Positions 37,860 to 48,880 of a stretch of DNA of 64,000 nucleotides are shown one piece after another. This DNA comes from Morinoia aosen (Eukaryota; Arthropoda; Malacostraca; Amphipoda; Talitridae): contig CM059577.1 of the NCBI GenBank assembly GCA_030386875.1, positions 23,075,038-23,139,037 on the forward strand. The letters run 5' to 3'. The first letter of the stretch is position 1; each line of letters opens with the position of its first letter. The notes beneath the pieces were generated by a model. That model searched no databases, was not told where the DNA came from, and saw only the letters and a list, made by a program, of their open reading frames with translations. The translations under genes were made by a program, and so were the position numbers.

Positions 37860-39388
37860 TGTGGAGAATCCACACAAATAGGTTCAATGGTAAACAGGGA
37901 ACGACAGCAAAAAAGTTTATTCAACGCTGCAAGTAGCAGTAAATTTAGATGAACGAACCATTCAAAAAGGCCGAACATCAGGATCGTAGGTTCGCGAGCC
38001 AGGAACAAGAATTAATCAACTAGGACAAATCTTAAGACTAATGCCGGCACAGCGAATAGGATTACAAAACTACATTAATTCCAATTAACAACAACAAAGT
38101 TCAAGAACGAAGGATCTAGTGTTAACCTAGATAAATGAAGAAAAGGCGATCCCTATAAATTAACAAAAATGGCAACTCCTTGCATGGTGGCTAAAACGCA
38201 GCAGCACTGTTTCCGCTACGAGGGCGCAAAACTATGCACTCTTCAGCGGCGATCCTAATCAGCTTGCGGCGGAACCCACTGGACTGGCCGTTACGCAACT
38301 CAGTAGGCCGATCAACAGCCAGGGTAGCCAGCACTGCACAACCGAAATGACAGCCTCCTCTGAGATCGCAGCGCATAATTAAAACCAGCTGTCCCGCATC
38401 GTTCCCGGTGGAGCAGCCTCAAGCTGGGCTTTTGGAGCCCGAAGACGCAGATACTAGAAAAATAAAATAAATGAATTAATGCAATGAAGATATCAATGGA
38501 GCAAGTAGTTATTCATATTGATTTGCAGCAAACAGGAACATTATAGCAGGACTATTTCAAAGGCTAACCTGAGTTTAATTATGCCTCAGTGTGGAAGCCA
38601 CTCGTAGAGTTGGAAAGATGGTAAACGTAAAGAAAAAGGATCAAGCAAAGAGCAAGTTTAGGAAATAGAATTAGGTTTAAAAGTCAAGTACTACCCGGAG
38701 AGTTAGACAGCCGGTAAGCCGTCTTTCAGTTAGGCTCCAGGTAGGAAAATTAAGTTAAGGAAAAAAGTTAAGAGCCCATTCCGAGCAAGCTCGAAATAGA
38801 TTTAGGTTACAAGAATTCAAGATATATTAGTATTCAGGTATCGAAGATATTAAGGTTTAAGGATTTAATAATTCAAGAAATTTAAGGTAGCTTAACAAGC
38901 TCACGCACACTCACAGTCATACAATTAACAAAGGCAAGGTTATCTAATAGAGCAATAAGACAGAGGTGATTAATTCATAAGAAATAGAAGCAAGGATGGC
39001 TTTAGGAAATAGAGAGAGCAGGTGAAGAAGCAATCCACCGGGACACGCGCTTGATGACGTGCCTCGGCTGAACACCGAGCGTCGGCACCCACTACTGCGG
39101 GACGCCTTTACTCTCGGGATTAATGACCGCTGAGGTCGCGAGTAGAGGTCACCACCATAGCTAGGAAGTCACAACTAAAATAAAGGAACGAAAAAAAGCA
39201 AGAGATACCAAACGGGTACCAATGCGATAAAGGGATCAACCCAGAGTATCAATAGGAAATGAAATGAAGCTACTGAATCGCCGTAAAACAGCTCCCATCT
39301 CACCTGCCCCGAGCCAAGCTGCGAAGGTACTAAAGTTTAAACTGCAAAGTATCTCTCAGGGCAATGGGGAATGTCAGAATTCTCCATA
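37860..39388 (-). mobile_element. Solo LTR (1529 bp) inserted in the 18-bp array
   Basis: This non-repetitive block starts TGTGGAGAATCC and ends GAATTCTCCATA, which are imperfect inverted termini. It is flanked by CAGC at 37856-37859 and 39389-39392, a 4-bp target duplication; removing the block and one CAGC restores the array in register. On the minus strand it begins TATGG and ends CCACA, like the LTRs of the 10-kb element below (TATGCGG ... GTACA). It carries AATAAA about 55 bases before its minus-strand end (near 37920), as expected for an R/U5 region. No coding sequence is seen. The most economical reading is a Ty3/gypsy-type LTR left by LTR-LTR recombination; a non-autonomous element of another class is possible. 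Confidence 0.68.
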
Positions 39389-40566
39389 CAGCACAGTGAA
39401 CACAACCAGCACAGTGAGCACAGTGAGCACAACCAGCACAGTGAGCACAGTGAGCACAACCAGCACAGTGAGCACAACCAGCACAGTGAACACAACCAGC
39501 ACAGTGAGCACAACCAGCACAGTGAACACAACCATCACAGTGGGCACAGTGAGCACAACCAGCACAGTGAGCACAGTGAGCACAACCAGCACAGTGAGCA
39601 CAGTGAGCACAACCAGCACAGTGAGCACAACCAGCACAGTGAACACAACCAGCACAGTGAACACAACCAGCACAGTGAGCACAACCAGCACAGTGAACAC
39701 AACCAGCACAGTGGGCACAGTGAGCACAACCAGCACAGTGAGCACAACCAGCACAGTGAGCACAACCAGCACAGTGAACACAACCAGCACAGTGAACACA
39801 ACCAGCACAGTGAGCACAACCAGCACAGTGAACACAACCATCACAGTGGGCACAGTGAGCACAACCAGCACAGTGAGCACAACCAGCACAGTGAGCACAA
39901 CCAGCACAGTGAGCACAACCAGCACAGTGAGCACAACCAGCACAGTAAGCATAACCAGCACAGTGAGTACAACCAGCACAACGAGCACAACCAGCACAGT
40001 GAGCACAACCAGCACAGTGAGCAAAGTGAGCACAACCAGCACAGTGAGCACAGTGAGCACAACCAGCATAGTGAGCACAGTGAGCACAACCAGCACAGTG
40101 AGCACAACCAGCACAGTGAACACAACCAGCACAGTGAGCACAGTAAGCACAACCAGCACAGTGAGCACAACAGCACAGTGAGCACAATCAGCACAGTGAG
40201 CACAACCAGCACAGTGAGCAAAACCAGCACAGTGAGCACAACCAGCACAGTGAGCACAACCAGCACAGTGAGCACAACCAGCACAGTGAGCACAACCAGC
40301 ACAGTGAGCACAACCAGCACAGTGAGCACAACCATCACAGTGAGCACAACCAGTACAGTGAGCACAACCAGCACAGTGAGCACAACCAGCACAGTGAGCA
40401 CAACCAGCACAGTGAGCACAACCAGCACAGTGAGCACAACCAGCACAGTGAGCACAACCAGCACAGTGAGCACAACCAGCACAGTGAGCACAACCAGCAC
40501 AGTGAGCACAACCATCACAGTGAGCACAACCAGTACAGTGAGCACAACCAGCACAGTGAGCACCAC
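39389..40566. repeat. 18-bp minisatellite, right part of the split array
   Basis: Same AGCACAGTGAGCACAACC unit as 35890-37859. A higher-order block marked by AACCATCACAGTGGGCACAG recurs (about 39530 and 39837, with a related form near 39700). From about 40190 the units become nearly uniform 18-mers, and a 180-bp segment holding ACCATCACAG then ACCAGTACAG is duplicated (40330 and 40510). Long frames on both strands are artefacts. Confidence 0.96.
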
Positions 40567-41559
40567 ACAGGCAGCTCCGGCCAGTGAGGGCTCCATTATG
40601 CATGGCCGGACCTCTGCCTCACTGGCCTGCTGCTACGGGGCGTGGGGGTAATGTGCGGGAATAAGGGGGTAATATGCGGGGAAGAGGAGGAGATGTGCAA
40701 GGGAAATTAGGGAAATGTGCGGGGAATGTAAGGGTGATATAGTAGGAGAAGTGGGAAAAATACGCGGGGAAATTGGGGGTGTCACGACACGTGATATTCG
40801 TCAGCGTGTGAGGGATTTAAACCTCAGATTTGGTTAGAGGGGAAATGGAAAATACAGAACTGAAAATTACGCAGGAGGAGATGAGAAAGGACTGAGGAAA
40901 ATAGAAACAATAAGTGCTCCACCTTTTTCTACCATCGTGCATCTCAACAAAGGCATCGTGTAACAACTTTCCACTAAGAAATCCCGCACAAGACAATGTT
41001 TCACCAACAATCATCGGAAATCGCACACCTTTCTAATCATTTCAACTCTACATTATTACGCATAAAAATTGAACACAAACAATATGGTGGGTACAACACT
41101 ATCATGGGAAAGCAATTGTATAAAATAAATCTGAGGCCACTACCGGGTACAATTTCACAAGTACCAAAAAAATACTAGAGTAATTCAAATTATTAAGTGT
41201 TTTTCTACTCTCTCGTCAAATGAAACCTCATTTTCGTAACTAGCACGTAACGCACGATCTCATGAGTGCACTTCACAGTTTTCACCCGCTCCAAATCTCC
41301 CTAAACAAGTCCATACGTATTGTAGGTAGTAGTTGAAGTGAAGTGCCTCCGCCGTGTTCACTGCTTCCTCCTCTCAATGGTGCTGGGCTGGGTCAATGCT
41401 GGGTTCATTTCGAGGTTTGCCGCTACGACATCCGATGCTGCTCTCGCAGGTGTTTTTTTGACGTGCTTTGCCTGCACGTATTTATGCTTGGGGAAACGTT
41501 GCTTCGGTTATGCAGGCTCAATTGGTGGGTTGAAGGTCATTGCTCAAAAACCGACACTC
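40567..41559. other. Spacer with a G-rich degenerate repeat
   Basis: About 40632-40795 contains GGGG(A)AAATGTGCGGGG-like units that resemble 43120-43260. The rest has short open frames only. A 93-codon plus frame from 41338 has hydrophobic stretches but no recognised family and runs into the mariner end. Confidence 0.5.
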
Positions 41560-41632
41560 TACGAGGCCTGTCGAAAAAGTATCCGACCTTTGGCCAGAAA
41601 AAATACTTCAACAACCTGACGGGGTTGGGACC

Positions 41633-42112
41633 CTAATCCCCTTCAAAGTAGGCTCCTTGTGCTTCCACACACTTAGCCCACCGATCCTTCCACTGCCGGA
41701 AACACCTCTGGAAGTCTTCTTTTGGAATGGTGTTCAGCTCTGTCGTCGCGTTCCGCATTATCTCTTCTCTACTCTCAAAACGGGATCCTTTCAGTGGTGT
41801 CTTCAATTTTGGAAACAACCAGAAGTCGCAAGGAGCCAGGTCTGGAGAGTAGGGAGGTTGGCGAACGGTCGTAATTCCATGTTTGGCCAAGAAATTGCGG
41901 ATCAAATGGGATGAATGTGCGGGCGCGTTGTCGTGATGCAAGTGCCAGTTGTTCGCAGTCCACATGTCTGGTCTTTTGCGCCGAACTGCATCACGAAGTC
42001 GCCGGAGAACATCCTGATAGTACTCCTTTGTCACTGTTTGTCCTTCCGGTGCGTATTCGTGATGCACAATTCCACGGACATCAAAGAAAACAGTCAGCAT
42101 CGAAGGAGTCAA
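41633..42112 (-). pseudogene. Mariner transposase, C-terminal catalytic part
   Basis: This fragment of a mariner (IS630-Tc1-mariner) transposase, the cut-and-paste enzyme of these elements, covers only the catalytic RNase-H-like half of about 155 residues against a usual ~345. All three catalytic aspartates are visible: MLTVFFDVRG, HHDNAPAHSS and PPYSPDLAPCDFWLFPKLK. The last two aspartates are separated by 34 residues, the DD34D signature. The N-terminal helix-turn-helix domains are missing because the element's other half is an inverted duplicate. The apparent first codon is not a true start; coding similarity simply begins at the breakpoint near 42117. The frame is free of stops up to the natural C-terminus YFEGD. 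Confidence 0.9.
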
Positions 42113-42118
42113 ACAGGC

Positions 42119-42238
42119 AATGCGACGATGGAGCTGAACACCATTCTAAAAAAAAACTACCAGAGGTGTTTCCAGCAGTGGAAGGATCGGTGGGCTAAGT
42201 GTGTGCAAGCACAAGGGGCATACTTTGAAGGGGATTAG
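42119..42238 (+). pseudogene. Inverted copy of the mariner transposase C-terminus
   Basis: About 39 codons on the plus strand match the last residues of the minus-strand fragment (LNTILKKNYQRCFQQWKDR then WAKC, ending YFEGD and a stop) with a handful of substitutions. This is the second arm of the foldback structure and has no catalytic residues. Confidence 0.85.
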
Positions 42239-42311
42239 GGTCCCAACTCCGACAGGTATTCGAAATATTTTTTCTGGCCAAAGGTCGGATACTTTTTAGA
42301 CAGGCCTCGTA

Positions 42312-43461
42312 TGTTGGCCTGAGTGAGGTACTGGAGATTGTTGCTCGAAGACTCGAAGACTGAAACGCTGCGTTACGCTGAAACGCGTATAATTGCGGGA
42401 GCCATGATATCGTGATGCACATTGTTGCGCCGAAGCCCCCGAGGTAATTTACCATGACTGAAAATCCACCTCACGAGTTATCCAACTCACTAGACGGCTA
42501 CCGGTGCGTCGCAGTTACGTTTGGTGTGCTGGTTCTGATGAAGCAATGCTCTTGTTACCTGGTGTCCGGCGCATCGCCTAGTGAGCCGGTCGCACCGTAT
42601 CCACGAAAAATTCACTTAAAGCCTACCGATCGTTCCACCAGTCAAAGATTCCGTTCTGTTCTTGAGACCCACTTTTATTTTCTTCACCTGCTTTTTCTGG
42701 AAGCTTCGCAAGCCTTCTCCCTTGTTCTGGTGCGTTGTTCGCTGATTGGTCTAACCCTTGCAAGCCGCTGTCACACCTTATTCGCGGTTATTTTTCTATA
42801 GCTCATTGGCTCTCGCTAGGTGGGCCTCTACCCTTTTCCACGTCATCGTTCCCTCGCGCTCTGGTTCCTCGAAGAATGATGACTATACTTCAGGCTTGCT
42901 CTCTCACGCCTGCCTATCCTTTTGCTCAGAGTTCACGTTGCTATGCGCGACGGTTACGAATTCCTTGGGCGTCCAGGTCAATGCGCGAGGGAAACACAAT
43001 AAGTTGACGAAATTTCAGTCAACAAACTATAAGACATTCTACGAAACGCCCGTCTACGTCACAGTTCCGCGCTCTTTTCGCATTATAAATATATCTATTT
43101 CTACCTGTTTCACCACAGGAGAAATGCGCGTTGTAAAAGGGGAAATGCGCAGGGTAAGGAGGGAAATACGAAGGAAAGTGGGAGAAATATGAGGGGGAAG
43201 AGGAGGTAATATGCGGGGTGGCGGAAATGTGCGGGAGCGCACAAGGCAGGGCTCAAAATGTGCGGCGGTGGCGGGGGGGAGGTGTGGGGGGGGGGGGGCG
43301 TAAATGATTATGGGATGTATGGGCGAGGGAGGGGAGGGGGTGAGATAGAGGAGGGAGGATGAGAGGGTGTAAGAATTTTTTTTCAAATAATTAAACATTA
43401 AATAATTAAATAACTAAGCATTTACGTTGCGTGCCAGTCGACAAACGGCAAACTGTTAAAC
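42312..43461. other. Unassigned DNA with G-rich degenerate repeat at its right
   Basis: 42312-43100 has short plus-strand frames of unknown meaning. About 43120-43360 is G/A-rich with GGGGAAATGCGC and GGAGAAATATG units like those at 40632-40795, then a run of G residues near 43290. Confidence 0.45.
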
Positions 43462-46400
43462 TTGCGTCGACAGCAAGTGACAGAAGCAGCATAAGACAGA
43501 AGCAGCAAGTGACAGAAGCAGCGAAAGACCAAAGCAGCAAGTGACAGAAGCAGCATAAGACAGAAGCAGCAAGTGACAGAAGCAGCAAGTGACAGAAGCA
43601 GCAAGTGACACAAGCAGCATGAGACAGAAGCAGCGAAAGACCGAAGCAGCAAGTGACAGAAGCAGCAAATGACAGAAGCAGCAAGTGACAGAAGCAGCAA
43701 GTGACAGAAGCAGCAAGTGACAGAAGCAGCATAAGACAGAAGCAGCATAAGACAGAAGCAGCAAGTGACAGAAGCAGCAAATGACAGAAGCAGCAAGTGA
43801 AAGAAGCAGCAAGTGACAGAAGCAGCAAGTGACAGAAGCAGCAAGTGACAAAAGCAGCAAGTGACAGAAGCAGCAAGTGACAGAAGCAGCATAAGACAGA
43901 AGCAGCATAAGACAGAAGCAGCAAGTGACAGAAGCAGCAAGTGACAGAAGCAGCAAGTGACAGAAGCAGCAAGTGACAGAAGCAGCAAGTGACAGAAGCA
44001 GTAAGTGACAGAAGCAGCGAAAGACCGAAGCAGCAAGTGACAGAAGCAGCATAAGACAGAAGCAGCAAGTGACAGAAGCAGCAAGTGACAGAAGAAGCAA
44101 GTGACAGAAGCAGCAAGTGACAGAAGCAAAAAGTGACAGAAGCAGAAAGTGACAGAAGCAGCAAGTGACAGAAGCAGCAAGTGACAGAAGCAGCAAGTGA
44201 CAGAAGCAGCAAGTGACAGAAGCAGCTAGTGACAGAAGCAGCAAGTGACAGAAGCAGCAAGTGACAGAAGCAGCAAGTGACAGAAGCAGCAAGTGACAGA
44301 AGAAGCAAGTGACAGAAGCAGCAAGTGACAGAAGCAAAAAGTGACAGAAGCAGAAAGTGACAGAAGCAGCAAGTGACAGAAGCAGCAAGTGACAGAAGCA
44401 GCAAGTGACAGAAGCAGCAAGTGACAGAAGCAGCAAGTGACAGAAGCAGCAAGTGACAGAAGCAGCAAGTGACAGAAGCAGCAAGTGACAGAAGCAGCAA
44501 GTGACAGAAGCAGCAAGTGACAGAAGCAGCAAGTGACAGAAGCAGCAAGTGACAGAAGCAGCAAGTGACAGAAGCAGCAAGTGACAGAAGCAGCAAGTGA
44601 CAGAAGCAGCAAGTGACAGAAGCAGCAAGTGACAGAAGCAGCAAGTGACAGAAGCAGCAAGTGACAGAAGCAGCAAGTGACAGAAGCAGCAAGTGACAGA
44701 AGCAGCAAGTGACAGAAGCAGCAAGTGACAGAAGCAGCAAGTGACAGAAGCAGCAAGTGACAGAAGCAGCATAAGACAGAAGCAGCAAGTGACAGAAGCA
44801 GCAAGTGACAGAAGCAGCAAGTGACAGAAGCAGCAAGTGACAGAAGCAGCAAGTGACAGAAGCAAAAAGTGACAGAAGCAGAAAGTGACAGAAGCAGCAA
44901 GTGACAGAAGCAGCAAGTGACAGAAGCAGCAAGTGACAGAAGCAGCAAGTGACAGAAGCAACAAGTGACAGAAGCAGCAAGTGACAGAAGCAGCAAGTGA
45001 TAGAAGCAACAAGTGACAGAAGCAACAAGTGACAGAAGCAGCAAGTGACAGAAGCAGCAAGTGACAGAAGCAGCAAGTGACAGAAGCAGCATAAGACAGA
45101 AGCAGCAAAAGACAGAAGCAGTAAGTGACAGAAGCAGCATAAGACAGAAGCAGCATAAGACAGAAGCAGCAAAAGACAGAAGCAGTAAGTGACAGAAGCA
45201 GCATAAGACAGAAGCAGCAAAAGACAGAAGCAGCATAAGACAGAAGCAGCAAGTGACAGAAGCAGCAAGTGACAGAAGCAGCACAAGACAGAAGCAGCAA
45301 GTGACAGAAGCAGCAAGTGACAGAAGCAGCAAGTGACAGAAGCAGCACAAGACAGAAGCAGCAAGTGACAGAAGCGACAAGTGACAGAAGCAGCACAAGA
45401 CAGAAGCAGCAAGTGACAGAAGCAGCAAGTGACAGAAGCAGCAAGTGACAGAAGCAGCAAGTGACAGAAGCAGCATAAGTCAGAAGCAGCAAGTGACAGA
45501 GGCAGCAAGTGACAGAAGCAACAAGTGACAGAATCTGCAAGTGACAGAAGCAACAAGTGACAGAAGCAACAAGTGACAGAAGCAGCACAAGACAGAAGCA
45601 GCAAAAGACAGAAGCAGCAAGTGACAGAAGCAGCAAGTGACAGAAGCAGCAAGTGACAGAAGCAGCATAAGACAGAAGCAGCAAGTGACAGAAGCAACAA
45701 GTGACAGAAGCAACAAGTGACAGAAGCAGCAAGTGACAGAAGCAGCAAAAGACAGAAGGAGCAAGTGACAGAAGCAGCAAGTGACAGAAGCAGCAAGTGA
45801 CAGAAGCAGCAAGTGACAAAAGCAGCAAGTGACAGAAGCAGCAAGTGACAGAAGCAGCAAGTGACAGAAACAGCAAGTGACAGAAGCAGCAAGTGACAGA
45901 AGCAGCAAGTGACAGGCAGCAAGTGACAGAAGCAGCAAGTGACAGAAGCAGCAAGTGACAGAAGCAGCAAGTGACAGAAGCAGCAAGTGACAGAAGCAGC
46001 AAGTAACAGAAGCAGCAAGTGACAGAAGCAACAAGTGACAGAAGCAGCAAGTGACAGAAGCAGCAAGTGACAGAAGCAGCAAGTGACAGAAGCAGCAAGT
46101 GACAAAAGCAGCAAGTGACAGAAGCAGCAAGTGACAGAAGCAGCAAGTGACAGAAACAGCAAGTGACAGAAGCAGCAAGTGACAGAAGCAGCAAGTGACA
46201 GGCAGCAAGTGACAGAAGCAGCAAGTGACAGAAGCAGCAAGTGACAGAAGCAGCAAGTGACAGAAGCAGCAAGTGACAGAAGCAGCAAATAACAGAAGCA
46301 GCAAGTGACAGAAGCAACAAGTGACAGAAGCCGCAAGTGACAGAAACAGCAAGTGACAGAAGCAGCAAGTAACAGAAGCAGCAAGTGACAGAAGCAACAA

Positions 46401-46572
46401 GTGACAGAAGCCGCAAGTGACAGAAACAGCAAGTGACAGAAGCAGCAAGTAACAGAAGCAGCAAGTGACAGAAGCAACAAGTGACAGAAGCCGCAAGTGA
46501 CAGAAACAGCAAGTGACAGAAGCAACAAGTGACAGAAGCCGCAAGTGACAGAAACAGCAAGTGACAGACACC
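43462..46572. repeat. 16-bp minisatellite
   Basis: About 194 copies of GCAAGTGACAGAAGCA. Variants include GCATAAGACAGAAGCA (mostly left and centre), GCGAAAGACCGAAGCA (left end), AAAAAGTGAC and AGAAAGTGAC pairs, and ACAAGTGACAGAAGCC units at the right end. Duplicated blocks are visible: the GAAGAAGCAAGTG to GCAGAAAGTG segment near 44092 and 44301; the GACAGGCAGCAAG short unit near 45911 and 46197; and an 80-bp higher-order unit four times at 46300-46560. All three minus frames are open for about 1050 codons. The translations (CHLLLLSLAASVTCCF type) look like membrane protein but follow purely from a stop-free 16-mer. Confidence 0.97.
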
Positions 46573-47210
46573 ACATTCTGTTACGTTCACCATTCTCTTC
46601 CCATCCACAGTTTTACTGGTGGTATTCATCTTTCACTGTCACTAGTTACATTGTCCCATTCAATACTCACTGTCACTAGTTACATTGTCCCATTCAATAC
46701 TCACTGTCACTAGTTATGCAACTACTTTTGTAGCTACTCTTGGAGGTTGCAGTACAATACTAACATAGTAGTTACTTCACGACTGGTAAATGATGCATCC
46801 TATTCCAGTATATGGTGATCTCATCACCATCATCACAGTACCGTCAGCATCATCACCATCTCTATTCCCCACCGTCAACACGATTGCCCTTTCCTCCAGC
46901 ATCACTACCGTCACCACAACACCACCCGAGCCAACATACATATCGTCAAATATCATCAGCACCACACCCCACTCAATACTCATCACCAGAACCAGCACCA
47001 CCACCAACATCACCATCACCCCCACCCCCACCAGAACTCATCACCACCATCACCCCCACCCCTACCACAACTCATCACCACCACCACCAGACACTCTAAC
47101 TCAAGTGCAGCCAAAGTTTCTTCGTTTCGAAAGACCATAAATAATCAAAGAAAAACTTTGGAGGCGTGAGAGATGGAGCGGCGCTGTTGCCGCGCGCTGC
47201 TGCCTGCGTC
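46573..47210. repeat. Spacer with a short 34-bp repeat and CAC/CAT-rich DNA
   Basis: About 46632-46716 has 2.5 copies of a 34-bp unit beginning CACTGTCACTAGTTACATTG. About 46815-47095 is rich in CAC, CAT and ACC triplets (CATCACCATCATCACAG and similar). No gene recognised. Confidence 0.75.
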
Positions 47211-48128
47211 CGAGCTACGCATCTCGCACTGCGCTCTGGCTACGCGCCTAGCAGCTCTGACGCGCTATGGTGTTCTAGTTACGCGCCTAGCAGCTCTGAC
47301 GCGTTCTGGTGTTGTTCTAGTTACGCGCCTAGCAGCTCTGACGCGCTATGGTGTTCTAGTTACGCGCCTAGCAGCTCTGACGCGTTCTGGTGTTGTTCTA
47401 GTTACGCGCCTAGCAGCTCTGACGCGCTATGGTGTTCTAGTTACGCGCCTAGCAGCTCTGATGCGCCCTGGTGTTGTTCAAGTTACGCGCCTAGCAGCTC
47501 TGATGCGTTCTGGTGTTGTTCTAGTTACGCGCCTAGCAGCTCTGATGCGCCCTGGTGTTGTTCAAGTTACGCGCCTAGCAGCTCTGATGCGTTCTGGTGT
47601 TGTTCTAGTTACGCGCCTAGCAGCTCTGATGCGCCCTGGTGTTGTTCAAGTTACGCGCCTAGCAGCTCTGACGCGTTCTGGTGTTGTTCTAGTTACGCGC
47701 CTAGCAGCTCTGATGCGCCCTGGTGTTGTTCAAGTTACGCGCCTAGCAGCTCTGATGCGTTCTGGTGTTGTTCTAGTTACGCGCCTAGCAGCTCTGACGC
47801 GTTCTGGTGTTGTTTTAGTTACGCGCCTAGCAGCTCTGATGCGCCCTGGTGTTGTTCAAGTTACGCGCCTAGCAGCTCTGATGCGCTCTGGTGTTGTTCT
47901 AGTTACGCGCCTAGCAGCTCTGATGCGCTCTGGTGTTGTTCAAGTTAGGCGTCTAGCAGCTCTGACGCGTTCTGGTGTTGTTCAAGTTACACGCCTAGCA
48001 GCTCTGATGCGCTCTGGTGTTGTTCAAGTTAGGCGCCTAGCAGCTCTGACGCGTTCTGGTGTTGTTCAAGTTACACGCCTAGCAGCTCTGACGCGTTCTG
48101 GTGTTGTTCAGATTACACATTTAGCGTC
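47211..48128. repeat. 42-bp minisatellite with an 84-bp alternating pattern
   Basis: About 22 units of 42 bp (39 bp in the first few, which lack one GTT) contain GTTACGCGCCTAGCAGCTCT then GATGCG. Between about 47456 and 47870 two forms alternate, GCGTTCTGGTGTTGTTCTAG and GCGCCCTGGTGTTGTTCAAG, giving an 84-bp higher-order unit. Because 42 is a multiple of 3, two plus frames stay open (SSYAPSSSDAFWCC; RLAALMRSGVVLVT); no other coding evidence. Confidence 0.95.
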
Positions 48129-48880
48129 TTTTGAATAACGCATCTCTGTCAAATAACGCACTTAGCGTAAATAATGATTAATGTAACTAGTCTTTCAAAT
48201 AATATACTTCGTTCATCTCGAACGACCCAACTTATTTCGAAGAACGCACCCAGATTCTCTCGAATAACGCTCTTAGGCCCGTGTAAATAACCTGCTTTGT
48301 CCCCTTCGAATAACACTCAGTCTCATGTCAACAACCTGTTTAGTCCTCTCGAATGATGTCGCTCCTATCCTACGTCAATAACTTGCTTAGTCCTCCTTGA
48401 ATAACGCCTCTTCTTCAAGAACGTGTAAAACTTCTCTCAATGAAGCATTTGGCCTGACTTGAACAACGAGCTTAGCCCCTCTTAGTCCCTCTTAACGAGC
48501 TTAGCCCCTCTTAAATAACGAGCTTAGCCCCTCTTAAATAACGAGCTTAGCCCCTCTTAAATAACGAGCTTAGCCCCTCTTAAATAACGAGCTTAGTCCT
48601 CTTAAATAACGATCTTAGCCCCTCTTAAATAACGAGCTTAGTCCCTCTTAAATAACGAGCTTAGCCCCTCTTAAATAACGAGCTTAGCCCCTCTTAAATA
48701 ATGAGCTTAGCCCTTCTTAAATAACGAGCTTAGCTCTCTTAAATAACGAGCTTAGACCTCTTAAATAACGAGCTTAGCCCCTCTTAAATAACGAGCTCAG
48801 TTCCTCTTAAATAACGAGCTTAGTTCCTCTAAAATATTGAGCCTAGTTCTTGAACAACGAGCTTAGTCCTTGCATGACGA
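48129..48880. repeat. Third 23-bp minisatellite, degenerate at the left
   Basis: From about 48455 to 48840 there are roughly 17 copies of a 23-bp unit with core AACGAGCTTAGCCCCTCTTA then AAT. Left of it (48129-48450) are diverged ancestors built on AATAACGCACTTAGC and CTCTCGAATAACG. One CCTCTTAGTC partial duplication at about 48478 marks the start of the homogeneous part. Confidence 0.93.

Larger units (their letters stand above)
41560..42311 (-). mobile_element. Foldback mariner derivative (two inverted 3' ends)
   Basis: TA at 41560-41561 and 42310-42311 flanks a 748-bp element. Its ends are long inverted repeats of about 195 bp (41562-41756 and 42116-42309), roughly 90% identical by eye and both starting CGAGGCCTGTC(G/T)AAAAAG. 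Each arm includes the terminal repeat plus the coding sequence for the transposase C-terminus. An intact mariner has that coding end only once, so the true 5' end (with the DNA-binding half) has been replaced by an inverted copy of the 3' end. Both ends could in principle still be recognised by a mariner transposase supplied elsewhere. Confidence 0.85.

Noticed and set aside
35779-40651. Large Thr/Ser-rich plus frames (STVSTTSTVST, mucin-like) and Cys/His minus frames
   Set aside because: All follow from the 9/18-bp unit. Several overlapping frames are equally open and no signal peptide or unique domain is present.
41338-41619. Plus frame with signal-peptide-like hydrophobic start
   Set aside because: It runs into the inverted repeat of the mariner and has no family similarity; the hydrophobicity alone is weak evidence.
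43406-46629. Minus-strand open frames of more than 1000 codons rich in Leu, Cys, Ser and Ala that look like a polytopic membrane protein
   Set aside because: The 16-bp unit has no stop in any minus frame, and all three frames are open equally. There is no codon bias, start context or non-repeat domain.
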